Source: Nocardioides jiangsuensis (GTDB taxonomy: Bacteria > Actinomycetota > Actinomycetes > Propionibacteriales > Nocardioidaceae). Taken from it: a stretch of DNA of 64,000 nucleotides. This document shows positions 50,797-59,249 of this stretch, in pieces (within the stretch, counting starts at the first letter, position 1; each line of letters starts with the position of its first letter). Both the position numbers and the translations under genes were made by a program. The stretch spans positions 124,001 to 188,000 of the forward strand of contig NZ_JAIEZQ010000002.1 in the NCBI RefSeq assembly GCF_019679455.1. Reading direction: 5' to 3'. The notes below the pieces were generated by a model. The model was not told the origin of the DNA. It saw only the letters and a program-made list of their open reading frames with translations, and searched no databases.

Positions 50797-51474
50797 TCAG
50801 ACCTCGAACTTGTAGCCGAGGCCGCGCACCGTGACGAGGTAGGTCGGCTGCGCCGGGTCCGGCTCGATCTTCGCCCGCAGCCGCTTCACGTGCACGTCGA
50901 GCGTCTTCGTGTCGCCCACGTAGTCCGAGCCCCAGACCCGGTCGATGAGCTGGCCGCGGGTCAGCACCCGCCCCGTGTTCCGCAGGAACATCTCGAGCAG
51001 CTCGAACTCCTTCAGCGGCAGCTTGGTGTCCGTGCCACCGACCGAGACGACGTGCCGTTCGACGTCCATCCGCACCGGCCCGGCCTCGAGCGTCGGCGGC
51101 GCCAGGTCCGGCTCGATGCCGCGCCGCAGCACCGCCCGGATCCGGGCCACGAGCTCGCGCGGGCTGTAGGGCTTGGTGACGTAGTCGTCGGCGCCGAGCT
51201 CGAGCCCGACCACCTTGTCCACCTCGCTGTCCTTGGCGCTGACCATGATCACCGGGACGTTCGACGACTGCCGGATCTGCCGGCACACCTCGGTCCCCGG
51301 CATCCCGGGCAGCATCAGGTCGAGCAGCACGATGTCCGCACCCGCCCGGTCGAACTCGGCGATCGCATCCGGACCGGTGGCGGCGATCCCGACCTCGAAC
51401 CCTTCCTTGCGGAGCATGTAGGCGAGTGCGTCGCTGTAGCTCTCTTCATCCTCGACGACGAGTACGCGGGTCAA
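50797..51474 (-). CDS. regX3: Response regulator RegX3/PhoP type
   Basis: A 225-residue OmpR-family regulator of phosphate starvation. Receiver: TRVLVVEDEESYSDALAYMLRKEGF with phospho-acceptor Asp52 in IVLLDLMLPGMPG, and the switch lysine in VTKPYSPREL. The winged-helix domain has LKEFELLEMFLRNTGRVLTRGQLIDRVWG and VHVKRLRAKIEPDP. The start overlaps the senX3 stop by four bases. Together with senX3 and the divergent phoU this matches the mycobacterial Pho system. Confidence 0.95.
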   Translation of the reverse strand: MTRVLVVEDEESYSDALAYMLRKEGFEVGIAATGPDAIAEFDRAGADIVLLDLMLPGMPGTEVCRQIRQSSNVPVIMVSAKDSEVDKVVGLELGADDYVTKPYSPRELVARIRAVLRRGIEPDLAPPTLEAGPVRMDVERHVVSVGGTDTKLPLKEFELLEMFLRNTGRVLTRGQLIDRVWGSDYVGDTKTLDVHVKRLRAKIEPDPAQPTYLVTVRGLGYKFEV

Positions 51475-52628
51475 GGGGTGGCCTCCTGGCTCGTGGTGGG
51501 ACGTTCATGGTGGGTACGACGGGGGAGGGAGAGGGTGAACGAGGACCCCTGTCCCTCGACGGACCAGACCCGGACCTCACCGCCGTGCGACGCCGCGACG
51601 TGCTTGACGATGGAGAGCCCGAGGCCGGTGCCCCCGGTGGAGCGGTGGCGGGCCGGGTCGACCCGGTAGAACCGTTCGAAGATCCGGTCGAGCTCGCCGG
51701 CGGGGATGCCGATGCCCTGGTCGGTGACGGTGATCTCCACCATCATGTCGGCCTCCTTCGCGCCGACCACGACTTTCGAGCGCTCGGGGGAGTAGGCGAT
51801 CGCGTTGGCGACCAGGTTGCCGACCGCGACCGCGATCTGGCCGGCGCTGCCCAGCACCTCGAGCCCGGGCTCGCCGTCGTGCACGACCTTGATCTGCTTG
51901 GCCTGCGCGTCGATCGCGGAGGTGTCGACCGCCCGCTCGATGATCTCGTCGACCTTGACCGCCGCGGGCTCCTCGAGCGGGTCGTCGCCCTGCAGCCGGG
52001 ACAGCTCGATGATCTGCTGGACGAGCCGGGACAGCCGCTCGCTCTCGGTCTGCATCCGTCCGGCGAACCGCTCGACGGCCTCGGGGTCGCCGGACGCCTC
52101 CAGCACCGCCTCGGCGAGCAGGTTGATCGCGCCGACCGGGGTCTTCAGCTCGTGGGAGACGTTCGCGACGAAGTCCCGCCGGATCGCCTCGACACGGCGC
52201 TCGCGGGTGCGGTCCTCGACGAGCGCCAGGACCAGCCGCGAGCTCAGCGGCGCGACCCGCGCGGTGACGTGGATCGGCTGCGACATCCGGCCCCGCGACA
52301 GCACGAACTCGGTCTCGCGGATCTGCCCGTCGCGCCGTACCTGCCGGACCAGCTCGGCGAGCTCCTCGACCGCGAGGGCGTTGTCGCGGACCAGGCCGAG
52401 GGCGTACGCCGGCGCGGAGGCCTTGAGCACCTCGTCGTTCTCGTCGACGACCAGGGCGCTGCTGCGCAGCACGCTGAGCACGGTCGCCACGCCCGCCGGA
52501 ACGGCAGGGGAGGAGTGCTCGGCGATCCGCCGCTGCTGGTCCTCGCTGATCCGCCACGCGAGCACGACGCCACCTCCGAGCACCGCACCGAGCAGCGCGA
52601 AGAGGAGGGCCTGGGTCGTCTGGTCCAC
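51471..52628 (-). CDS. senX3: Phosphate-sensing histidine kinase SenX3 type
   Basis: A 385-residue kinase. Residues about 7-25 are one membrane helix (ALLFALLGAVLGGGVVLAW). A PAS-like domain lies at 45-140 (VLSVLRSSALVVDENDEVL). The DHp box is RRDFVANVSHELKTPVGAINLL with His159, and the ATPase domain has the N box (NLVANAIAYSP), VTDQGIGIPAGELDRIFERFYRV and GGTGLGLSIVKHVAASHGG. It has only one clear span and no large extracellular loop, so it likely senses through PhoU and Pst components. The GTG start lies 6 bases after a TACGAT -10 box. Confidence 0.95.
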   Translation of the reverse strand: MDQTTQALLFALLGAVLGGGVVLAWRISEDQQRRIAEHSSPAVPAGVATVLSVLRSSALVVDENDEVLKASAPAYALGLVRDNALAVEELAELVRQVRRDGQIRETEFVLSRGRMSQPIHVTARVAPLSSRLVLALVEDRTRERRVEAIRRDFVANVSHELKTPVGAINLLAEAVLEASGDPEAVERFAGRMQTESERLSRLVQQIIELSRLQGDDPLEEPAAVKVDEIIERAVDTSAIDAQAKQIKVVHDGEPGLEVLGSAGQIAVAVGNLVANAIAYSPERSKVVVGAKEADMMVEITVTDQGIGIPAGELDRIFERFYRVDPARHRSTGGTGLGLSIVKHVAASHGGEVRVWSVEGQGSSFTLSLPRRTHHERPTTSQEATP

Positions 52629-52634
52629 ACGCTG

Positions 52635-52640
52635 ATCGTA
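52635..52640 (-). promoter_or_regulatory. -10 box, leaderless start of senX3-regX3
   Basis: On the minus strand TACGAT is followed by exactly 6 bases and the GTG. Confidence 0.55.
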
Positions 52641-52701
52641 CGCAGACGCTCACCCCCCGTTCGTCCACGCAGGACGCCGCGACCGGCCAGTTTCGGCATC
52701 T

Positions 52702-52723
52702 GTTCACCTCTAGTTCATGGCGC
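52702..52723 (+). promoter_or_regulatory. PHO-box-like direct repeat
   Basis: GTTCACCTCTA then GTTCATGGCGC: two 11-base direct repeats beginning GTTCA, matching the actinobacterial PhoP/RegX3 site. Centred about 44 bases before the inferred phoU start, it could activate phoU and influence senX3. Confidence 0.7.
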
Positions 52724-52749
52724 ATCCCCAACTGGACACCCGTACTTAC

Positions 52750-52755
52750 TACGGT
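52750..52755 (+). promoter_or_regulatory. -10 box of phoU
   Basis: TACGGT is followed by GGGGGC and the ATG. The G-run could also act as a weak ribosome site. Confidence 0.5.
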
Positions 52756-52761
52756 GGGGGC

Positions 52762-53418
52762 ATGCGTGATGTGTACTACGACCAGCTGGACGGGATCATC
52801 GACGAGCTCGTGACGATGACCCACCAGGTCCAAAGCGCCGTACGGCGCGCGTCCCAGGCCCTGCTCGAGGGCGACGCGGAGGTGGCGGAGGACGTCATCT
52901 CCCGCGACGCCGAGATCGACGCCGAGCGCGAACGGATCGAGGAGAGGAGCTTCGAGCTGCTCGCGCTCCAGCAGCCCGTGGCCGGGGACCTGCGCATGCT
53001 CGTCGCCGCGCTGCGGATGGTCGCCGACCTCGAGCGGATGGGCGACCTGTCCGTCCACGTCGCCAAGGTGGCGCGGCTGCGCGTGCCCGGCACCGCCGTC
53101 CCCGAGGCGATGGTGCCGACCATCGCGCGGATGGCCGAGGTGGCCCAGGACATGGTCGGCAAGGTCGCCGACATCATCGCCGAGCGCGACGTCGACGCCG
53201 CCTACGCGCTCGAGCAGGCCGACGAGGAGATGGACTCGCTGCGCAGCTCGTCGTTCCGGAAGATGCTCGGCGACGACTGGGAGCACGGCGTCGAGCCGGC
53301 CGTCGACATCGCCCTGCTCGGCCGCTACTACGAGCGCATCGCCGACCACGCGGTCTCGCTCGCACGCCGGGTGGTGTACCTGGTCACCGGCCAGAACCCG
53401 CACATGCTCGACGCCTGA
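52762..53418 (+). CDS. phoU: Phosphate signalling protein PhoU
   Basis: A 218-residue helical-bundle protein that couples the phosphate importer to the sensor kinase. It has the two PhoU repeats, with metal-binding motifs ERMGDLSVHVAKVARL near residue 92 and ERIADHAVSLARRVVYL near residue 193, both of the E(R/K)(I/M)(G/A)D type. The start MRDVYYDQLDGIIDELVTM is canonical and 15 codons inside the longest reading frame. It is divergent from senX3-regX3 with a PHO-box-like site between. Confidence 0.95.
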   Translation: MRDVYYDQLDGIIDELVTMTHQVQSAVRRASQALLEGDAEVAEDVISRDAEIDAERERIEERSFELLALQQPVAGDLRMLVAALRMVADLERMGDLSVHVAKVARLRVPGTAVPEAMVPTIARMAEVAQDMVGKVADIIAERDVDAAYALEQADEEMDSLRSSSFRKMLGDDWEHGVEPAVDIALLGRYYERIADHAVSLARRVVYLVTGQNPHMLDA

Positions 53419-53467
53419 GCCTTTCGAGATGGCCACGGGCCGCCCGGCGCTTTGCCATAGTGGACGC

Positions 53468-54244
53468 ATGGCATCCGCCGGGCAGCTCACCTCGACGTCG
53501 TCGCTCGACCTCGTCGAGGAGTTCGCCACGGCCGCGGAGCGGTTCGCCGTCGACGTCGCCGCGAGCGACCTCGCGGCGTCCGTCCCGGCCTGCCCCGGCT
53601 GGTCGACGTACGACCTGCTCGTCCACCTCGGCAACACGCATGCCTGGGCGGCGACCATCGTGGAGACCGGCCGCAGCGCCCCCACCCAGAACGACGAGCC
53701 CGCCTTCCACCAGCCGCGGGTGGCGAGCGCGTGGTACGCCGGCAAGGCGGAGGACCTGTACGAGGTGCTGCGCGCGGCCGACCTCACCGAGGACTGCTGG
53801 AACTTCGCCGGCGTCCACACCACCAAGGCGTTCTGGGCCCGGCGGCAGACCCACGAGACGCTGGTCCACCTGGTCGACCTGGCCCAGGCCAACGGGTTCG
53901 CGGTCGACGACCTGCTGCGCCCCGACCTGTGCACCGACGGTGTCGCCGAGGTGCTCGAGGTGTTCCTCCCGCGGATGCGCCGGCGCGGGTACGTCGCCGA
54001 GCTGACCGCCCCGCTGACGATCCGCACGCTCGACACCGACCACGTCTGGACGCTCACCCCGCGCCACGACGGCCCGCCGTTCGTCGCGGTGCGCAGCGAG
54101 CCCGGCGCCGACCTCGTCGAGGGGAACGCCGTCGACCTGCTCCGGCTGCTGTGGAAGCGCGCCCCCGCCGACCACCCCGGGGTGTCCTACGTCGGGAACC
54201 GGGACCGGATCGCCGCCTTCCTCGAGAGCAGGCTGACCGCATGA
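53468..54244 (+). CDS. Mycothiol-dependent maleylpyruvate isomerase family (DinB-like) protein
   Basis: A 258-residue DinB/MDMPI-fold protein. The N-terminal four-helix bundle has VPACPGWSTYDLLVHLGNTHAWAATIV, with the conserved GW and the first metal histidine (HLGNTH). WARRQTHETLVHLVDLAQA supplies further histidines of the zinc site. The C-terminal domain is typical of MDMPI_C. Members use mycothiol for isomerisation or conjugation, in keeping with mshA 5 kb away. Its ATG follows CATAGT by 6 bases. It overlaps ldh by four bases. Confidence 0.85.
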   Translation: MASAGQLTSTSSLDLVEEFATAAERFAVDVAASDLAASVPACPGWSTYDLLVHLGNTHAWAATIVETGRSAPTQNDEPAFHQPRVASAWYAGKAEDLYEVLRAADLTEDCWNFAGVHTTKAFWARRQTHETLVHLVDLAQANGFAVDDLLRPDLCTDGVAEVLEVFLPRMRRRGYVAELTAPLTIRTLDTDHVWTLTPRHDGPPFVAVRSEPGADLVEGNAVDLLRLLWKRAPADHPGVSYVGNRDRIAAFLESRLTA

Positions 54245-55176
54245 AGATCGGACTCGTGGGAGCGGGGTCGGTCGGCGCGACCATCGCCTACGCCTGCCAG
54301 ATCCGCGGCGTCGCGCAGACGATCGCGATCTACGACATCGACCCGAAGAAGACCCGGGCCGAGGTGCTCGACCTCAACCACGGCCTGCAGTTCACGCCGG
54401 TCGCCTCGGTCATCGGCAGCGACGACATCGAGGTGCTCCGCGACTCCGACGTCATCGTCACCACCGCCGGCGCGAAGCAGAGGCCGGGCCAGACCCGGAT
54501 GGACCTCGCCGCCACCAACGTCGCGATGATGCAGTCGCTGATGAAGCAGTGCATGAGCGTCGCGCCCGACGCGCTGCACCTCGTCGTCACCAACCCGTGC
54601 GACGTGGTCACCTACGCCGCGCTCAAGGCCAGCGGCCTCCCACCGAGCCGGGTTTTCGGCTCCGGGACCGTCCTGGACTCCTCGCGGTTCCGGTACCTGC
54701 TCGCGCAGCACGCCGGGGTCGCCGTGCAGAACGTCCACGGCTACGTGCTCGGGGAGCACGGCGACTCCGAGATCGCGATCTGGTCCCGCGCGAACATCGG
54801 CATGGTCCCCATCGACGAGTACGTCGGCGCCAGCGGCGTCGCGCTCGACGAGACCGGCAAGCGGGAGATCTTCGACCAGGTCGTGAACGCCGCCTACGAG
54901 ATCATCGAGGGCAAGGGCGCCACCTGGTACGCCGTCGGGCTCGCCGTCACGCGCATCGTCGAGGCGGTCCTGCACGACGAGAGCCGGGTGCTTCCCGTGA
55001 GCACCTACCTCGAGGACTACAAGGGGATCAGCGACGTGTGCCTCTCCGTGCCGTGCGTGGTGAACCGCAACGGCGTGGAGCGGATCCTCGACGTACCGAT
55101 GTCCGACGCCGAGCTCGGCGGCCTGCGCGCGTCAGCGGACCAGGTGCGCGGCGTCGCGCGAGCCCTCGGCCTCTGA
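54241..55176 (+). CDS. ldh: L-lactate dehydrogenase
   Basis: A 311-residue NAD-dependent enzyme interconverting pyruvate and lactate. NAD fold: KIGLVGAGSVGATIAYACQIRG with Asp in AIYDIDPKK. Substrate loop: GAKQRPGQTRMDLAATN, where Gln at the specificity position favours lactate over malate. Catalytic pair: VVTNPCDVVTYAAL region and GEHGDSEIAIWS with the active-site histidine. FGSGTVLDSSRFRYLLAQ completes the match. It is translationally coupled to the DinB-like gene and converges on gpmA across a perfect palindrome. Confidence 0.95.
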   Translation: MKIGLVGAGSVGATIAYACQIRGVAQTIAIYDIDPKKTRAEVLDLNHGLQFTPVASVIGSDDIEVLRDSDVIVTTAGAKQRPGQTRMDLAATNVAMMQSLMKQCMSVAPDALHLVVTNPCDVVTYAALKASGLPPSRVFGSGTVLDSSRFRYLLAQHAGVAVQNVHGYVLGEHGDSEIAIWSRANIGMVPIDEYVGASGVALDETGKREIFDQVVNAAYEIIEGKGATWYAVGLAVTRIVEAVLHDESRVLPVSTYLEDYKGISDVCLSVPCVVNRNGVERILDVPMSDAELGGLRASADQVRGVARALGL

Positions 55177-55233
55177 CCTGCCGCGTCCGGCGGGCCACAA
55201 CCGTTCACGTGCGTCGTACGGGCCCAGCAGAAA

Positions 55234-55269
55234 GGGGCCGTAGCCGTTCACGTGAACGGCTACGGCCCC
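55234..55269. terminator. 36-bp perfect palindrome, bidirectional terminator
   Basis: Two perfect 18-base arms (GGGGCCGTAGCCGTTCAC and its complement) meet with no intervening base, between the converging ldh and gpmA genes. The arm end CCGTTCACGTG recurs 42 bases upstream at 55201. Confidence 0.85.
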
Positions 55270-55296
55270 GACGCGGCTGGCGGGCGCGCCCCGGGG

Positions 55297-56055
55297 TCAG
55301 CGGCCCTGGGCGGCGACGGCCTTGATCGCGTCGGCGGCGGCCTCGGGGTCGAGGTACTGGCCGCCCTGCTTCAGCGGGCGCATGTGCGCGTCGAGCTCGT
55401 AGACGAGCGGGATCCCGGTGGGGATGTTGAGCCCGACCACGGCCTCCTCGGACATCCCGTCGAGGTGCTTCACGAGTGCGCGGAGCGAGTTGCCGTGCGC
55501 CGCGACGCAGACCGTGCTGCCCGCGCGCAGGTCGGGCACGATCGCGTCGTACCAGTAGGGGAGCATCCGCTCGACCACGTCGGCGAGGCACTCGGTGCGC
55601 GGGACGATCTCGTCGGGGAGGTCGGCGTACCGCGGGTCACCGATCTGCGACCACGCGTCGTCGTCGGCGATCCGCGGGGGCGGGGTGTCGTAGGAGCGGC
55701 GCCAGAGCATGAACTGCTCCTCGCCGTACTCCTCGAGCGTGGCCTTCTTGTCCTTGCCCTGCAGCGCGCCGTAGTGCCGCTCGTTGAGGCGCCACGACCG
55801 CTTGACCGGGATCCAGTGCCGCTCGGACTCGTCGAGCGCGAGCTGCGCGGTGGTGATCGCGCGGCGCAGCACCGAGGTGTGCAGCACGTCGGGCAGCAGC
55901 CCGGCCTCGGCCATCAGCGTCCCGCCGCGGATCGCCTCGTCGCGGCCCTTCTCGGTGAGGGGTACGTCGACCCAGCCGGTGAAGAGGTTCTTGGCGTTCC
56001 AGTCGCTCTCGCCGTGGCGGAGCAGGACCAGGGTGTACGGCGCCTCAGCAGTCAT
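55297..56055 (-). CDS. gpmA: 2,3-bisphosphoglycerate-dependent phosphoglycerate mutase
   Basis: Interconverts 3- and 2-phosphoglycerate in glycolysis. The 252 residues have the phosphohistidine motif [43 protein letters not shown] and [19 protein letters not shown] with the second catalytic histidine. A 34-codon longer reading frame is rejected because TAGGGT lies 7 bases before the chosen ATG and the family begins here. Mycobacteria place gpm between the mshA region and senX3; here it is on the far side of phoU and ldh. Confidence 0.96.
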   Translation of the reverse strand: MTAEAPYTLVLLRHGESDWNAKNLFTGWVDVPLTEKGRDEAIRGGTLMAEAGLLPDVLHTSVLRRAITTAQLALDESERHWIPVKRSWRLNERHYGALQGKDKKATLEEYGEEQFMLWRRSYDTPPPRIADDDAWSQIGDPRYADLPDEIVPRTECLADVVERMLPYWYDAIVPDLRAGSTVCVAAHGNSLRALVKHLDGMSEEAVVGLNIPTGIPLVYELDAHMRPLKQGGQYLDPEAAADAIKAVAAQGR

Positions 56056-56062
56056 GCCCGAC

Positions 56063-56068
56063 ACCCTA
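56063..56068 (-). promoter_or_regulatory. -10 box, leaderless start of gpmA
   Basis: On the minus strand TAGGGT lies 7 bases before the ATG. Confidence 0.5.
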
Positions 56069-56200
56069 TCGGGGGAGGCTCCGGGGCTCGATGCCTCTCG
56101 GCCCGCGAGAAGCGACGCGCGGCGACCCGGCCCGGACAGCGCGGCGGCGGGCACCGGACGTCGTCGCCCGGTACCCGCCGCAGCGGCTCCCCCTTCGGGG

Positions 56201-56854
56201 TCAGAGGCCCAGGTTCAGCGCACCCAGGATCTGGTTCAGCAGGCCGGTGAGCTGCGTGAGCAGCCCCTCGAGCGGGCTGGCCGGGTCGAGCAGGCCGGCC
56301 ACCGCGCAGAGCAGGTTGCCGAGCAGGTTGCCCGCACCGGACTGCGCGACGATGTCGAGCACGACCTGGTCGAGGTGCACCTGGAGACCGAGCAGGTCGA
56401 GGTCCAGGGGGCCGAGCACCAGGTTCAGGATGTCGCAGGCGCCGGCGGCCGCGGCCCCGGGCATGCCCTTGCCACCGAGCGGCAGCGCGCCGTCCGGGGT
56501 GTTGACCTCCTGCACGGTGAGCGTGCGGACGGCGCTGAACGTCTCCGGCGCACCCTTGCCGCGGATCACGCCGTCGATGACACCCTCGACGGCGAGCGCG
56601 CCGTCCTGCTCCACGAACTTCATCGGCGTGAACGTCCCACTGACCCTCCGCCCGTCAGAGGTCGTTCCGGAGATGGCCGAGCGCAGCGTGCCCTGGTCGC
56701 TCTTGGCGACGACGGCCGAGCCGGTCTTGTTCGCGGTCGCGGAGCGTCCCGCGGTGGCGGACGTCGGCGCGACGAACACCATCGCGAGCGCCAGCAGCGC
56801 CGCCACCCCTACCGCCCAGGGCCCCTTGCGGGACGCCCTCCCGAGATCAGACAT
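56201..56854 (-). CDS. Secreted protein with leucine-rich [10 protein letters not shown] domain, function unknown
   Basis: A 217-residue exported protein. The signal peptide runs through about residue 35 ([25 protein letters not shown]). The middle is beta-rich ([24 protein letters not shown]). The C-terminal part [19 protein letters not shown], then [37 protein letters not shown], is very leucine-rich with two cysteines and recurs widely in actinobacterial secreted proteins, sometimes mislabelled as ABC transporter components. GGAGGGAG precedes the ATG. No function is known. Confidence 0.78.
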   Translation of the reverse strand: MSDLGRASRKGPWAVGVAALLALAMVFVAPTSATAGRSATANKTGSAVVAKSDQGTLRSAISGTTSDGRRVSGTFTPMKFVEQDGALAVEGVIDGVIRGKGAPETFSAVRTLTVQEVNTPDGALPLGGKGMPGAAAAGACDILNLVLGPLDLDLLGLQVHLDQVVLDIVAQSGAGNLLGNLLCAVAGLLDPASPLEGLLTQLTGLLNQILGALNLGL

Positions 56855-57020
56855 GGTTCTCCCTCCTTGCCCCCGGACCCGTTCCGGGGAGCCTGAGGAG
56901 TCGTGCCCCAACCCACAAACGCACAAACGGGGTCGACTATGAGCATGTCGGATACTTCCGGTACGTCGGAGTTGCCTGGTCGTGCCGGGGAGGAAACCGG
57001 CCGCCCTGCCCGGGAACGCG

Positions 57021-57054
57021 ACGACGCCCCGGGCGGATCGGCCCGGGGCGTCGT
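57021..57054. terminator. Hairpin terminator after the LpqE-like gene
   Basis: ACGACGCCCCGGGC pairs perfectly with GCCCGGGGCGTCGT around GGATCG, 23 bases beyond the minus-strand stop. Confidence 0.85.
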
Positions 57055-57076
57055 GGTGATTCTGGGGGAGCGGCGG

Positions 57077-57604
57077 CTACTCGGCCGGGGTCGGCTCCTC
57101 GGTGGGGGTCTCCCCGGCGGTCGGCTCCTCGGACGGCACGGGGATCTCGGCGTAGTCGCCGCGGCGGGCGACGACCGGGACCTCGACGGTCACGCTCTCG
57201 GCGTTCTGGAACGAGAAGGTCAGCTCGACGAACTGGCCGGGAGCGATGCTCTCGCCCTCGACGCCGATCTCCTCCTCGGCGAGCTGCACGAGCTCGGTGC
57301 CGGGCACCTCGACGGAACCCGCGGAGCTCACCGTCACGGACGCGTCCGGGCCGGAGCCCGCGATCTCGGTGAGCGCGTCGTCCTCCTGCTGGTTGTTCAC
57401 CAGCGCGGCGACGACGGTGCCGCTGCCCTCGGCGCCGGAGACGACCAGCGCGTGCAGCACGTCGACGTCACCGTCGCGGTCGTTGACGCCGACGCTCGGG
57501 GTGTAGACCTGGTCGGTGGGGTAGTTGAAGCCACACGAGGCCAGGGCGGGAGCCGTGAGCACGACGGCTGCTGCGGCGAGGCTGCGACGAAGAGTCACGT
57601 TCAC
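57077..57604 (-). CDS. LpqE-like lipoprotein
   Basis: A 175-residue lipoprotein with signal RRSLAAAAVVLTAPALASC (lipobox at Cys24) followed by GFNYPTDQVYTP. The mature domain is a beta-sandwich (VLHALVVSGAEGSGTVVAALVNNQ, PGQFVELTFSFQNAESVTVEVPVV) of the kind found in mycobacterial LpqE, whose gene is also next to carD. It distantly resembles PCu(A)C copper chaperones, but I see no His-Met copper motif. The tail is Pro/Glu/Thr-rich. A strong terminator follows. Confidence 0.75.
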   Translation of the reverse strand: MNVTLRRSLAAAAVVLTAPALASCGFNYPTDQVYTPSVGVNDRDGDVDVLHALVVSGAEGSGTVVAALVNNQQEDDALTEIAGSGPDASVTVSSAGSVEVPGTELVQLAEEEIGVEGESIAPGQFVELTFSFQNAESVTVEVPVVARRGDYAEIPVPSEEPTAGETPTEEPTPAE

Positions 57605-57680
57605 GACTGAGGTTCCTCTCGGGGCGCGCGGGGTGCGGTGGCGCGCGGTTCGGCCTGCAAAACAGGCAGGAGTCTATCGG

Positions 57681-58397
57681 TCACTGACCCAGGCCGACGG
57701 TCAGGGCGGCCGTGACGATGCCCGCACTCACCAGCGCCGTCCAGATCACGCTGACCAGCAGCAGCTTGGGGGCGCCGGTCCGCAGGGCGATCCGTAGCGG
57801 CAGGTGTCGGACGCCGGTCTCCTTGTCCTGCACGAGGTCGGGGAGCACGGTCAGGAAGTGCACCCCGATGCCGAGCAGGGCCGCCAGGACGGTCATCGCG
57901 ATGGTGGGCGGGCTCCCGTGCATGCCACCGCCGAGGCCGCCGTACGACAGGAAGGCGGGGAGCAGGCCGAAGGAGACGGCGTACGGCAGCCAGGAGAGCG
58001 CGGTCCTCTTGAGCCAGAGGTGGTAGAGCCAGACCGACCCGACGGCGGTGAGGTGCGCGACGCCGGCGTAGGTGCCGTTGGCCACCGAGAGCGGCACCAG
58101 CAGGAGTACGACGACCGCGATCGCGAAGGTGACCGTGCCGGGGTCGACCCAGCCGAGCGCGACGGGCCTGTCGAGGCGGCCGGCCTGCTTGTCGCGGTGC
58201 CGGTCCAGGACGTCGTCGAGCCAGCCGACGGTGACCTGTCCGGACAGGACCGTGGCCGCGACGAGGAGGCACTCGAGGGCCGGTCGCCCGGACAAACCGG
58301 CCGCAAGCGTGACAACCGCCGTCATGGCGGCGGCGGAGACCGGGTGGGCGGCCAGGACGAGCGAGATGGTCTGCCCCCGAGGCTTCCTGTACTTCAT
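57681..58397 (-). CDS. UbiA-family prenyltransferase
   Basis: A 238-residue integral membrane enzyme with about seven helices, shorter than typical members (280-300). The first Asp-rich motif is GWLDDVLDRHRDKQAGRLDRP and the second is LPDLVQDKETGVRHLP, which bind the Mg-diphosphate of the prenyl donor. The acceptor (a quinone precursor, heme or other ring) cannot be inferred, and no partner genes are adjacent. Upstream it is divergent from carD. Confidence 0.88.
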   Translation of the reverse strand: MKYRKPRGQTISLVLAAHPVSAAAMTAVVTLAAGLSGRPALECLLVAATVLSGQVTVGWLDDVLDRHRDKQAGRLDRPVALGWVDPGTVTFAIAVVVLLLVPLSVANGTYAGVAHLTAVGSVWLYHLWLKRTALSWLPYAVSFGLLPAFLSYGGLGGGMHGSPPTIAMTVLAALLGIGVHFLTVLPDLVQDKETGVRHLPLRIALRTGAPKLLLVSVIWTALVSAGIVTAALTVGLGQ

Positions 58398-58632
58398 GCT
58401 CCGCAGTATCGGTCAGGTTGAGCAGGAGCGGCGACATCTGCCCGGTTTCCACAGGCGGTTCGGCCTCTCCGGAGCGCTCGCCCGAGGGTGGGGGCGGGGA
58501 ACCGCGGAACGTCGCAAGGCACATGAATCCGGCATCTGTCAAGCCCCGATTTGGCCTCTGACCTGCGCAAACGTCTCTGGGACCGCTCGCGGGACGTGTT
58601 AGACTACTCACCTAGGAAGGGGTACTTGGCAC
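58398..58632. other. 235-bp divergent gap between the UbiA and carD genes
   Basis: No gene seen. It holds the carD promoter. GATACT on the minus strand 7 bases before the UbiA ATG may be its -10 box. Confidence 0.4.
58600..58605 (+). promoter_or_regulatory. -10 box of carD
   Basis: TAGACT within GTGTTAGACTACT, 27 bases before the ATG, with AGGAAGGGG as ribosome site between, so this gene has a leader. No good -35 is evident. Confidence 0.55.
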
Positions 58633-59118
58633 ATGACATTTACCGTCGGCGAAACGGTTGTTTATCCAAATCACGGGGCCGCAGTAATCGAGGACATCGA
58701 GACCCGCCAGATCAAGGGTGAGGACAGGCAGTACCTCGTACTGCGCATCGTCGCCCAGCAGGACCTGGTCGTTCGAGTCCCCGCCTGCAACCTGGACCTC
58801 GTGGGTGTTCGGGACGTGGTGGACAAGGAGGGTCTGGATCGAGTCTTCGACGTCCTCCGCGCAGCACACACCGAGGAGCCGACCAACTGGTCGCGTCGGT
58901 ACAAGGCCAACCTGGAGAAGCTCCACTCCGGTGACGTGATGAAGGTGGCCGAGGTCGTCCGCGACCTGTGGCGCCGTGAGCGCGACCGCGGTCTCTCCGC
59001 CGGCGAGAAGCGGATGCTGGCCAAGGCTCGCCAGATCCTCGTCTCCGAGCTGGCGCTGGCCGAGCACACCAACGAGGACAAGGCCGAGGCCCTCCTCGAC
59101 GAGGTGCTCGCCTCGTAG
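58633..59118 (+). CDS. carD: Transcription factor CarD
   Basis: An RNA-polymerase-binding protein that stabilises the open complex, notably at rRNA promoters; essential in mycobacteria. The 161 residues match in length. The RNA-polymerase interaction domain is [21 protein letters not shown] through [17 protein letters not shown]. The helical DNA-binding domain has the conserved tryptophan in [19 protein letters not shown] and [35 protein letters not shown] classical terminator follows. Confidence 0.97.
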   Translation: MTFTVGETVVYPNHGAAVIEDIETRQIKGEDRQYLVLRIVAQQDLVVRVPACNLDLVGVRDVVDKEGLDRVFDVLRAAHTEEPTNWSRRYKANLEKLHSGDVMKVAEVVRDLWRRERDRGLSAGEKRMLAKARQILVSELALAEHTNEDKAEALLDEVLAS

Positions 59119-59133
59119 GCTCGTGAACCTCGC

Positions 59134-59168
59134 AAAGACCCCCTGGCCGTGATGGCCGGGGGGTCTTT
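59134..59168. terminator. Terminator after carD
   Basis: AAAGACCCCC and GGGGGTCTTT enclose an inner GGCC stem and GTGAT loop, then TTTCGTGT. This is close to a textbook intrinsic terminator. Confidence 0.9.
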
Positions 59169-59249
59169 CGTGTCTCCGGGGTGCGGGCGGGAGGCAGCCG
59201 GGGCCTGGTCGGGCTGTTGCCCGGGGACCGGGTCTGGTGTGATGAGCCG

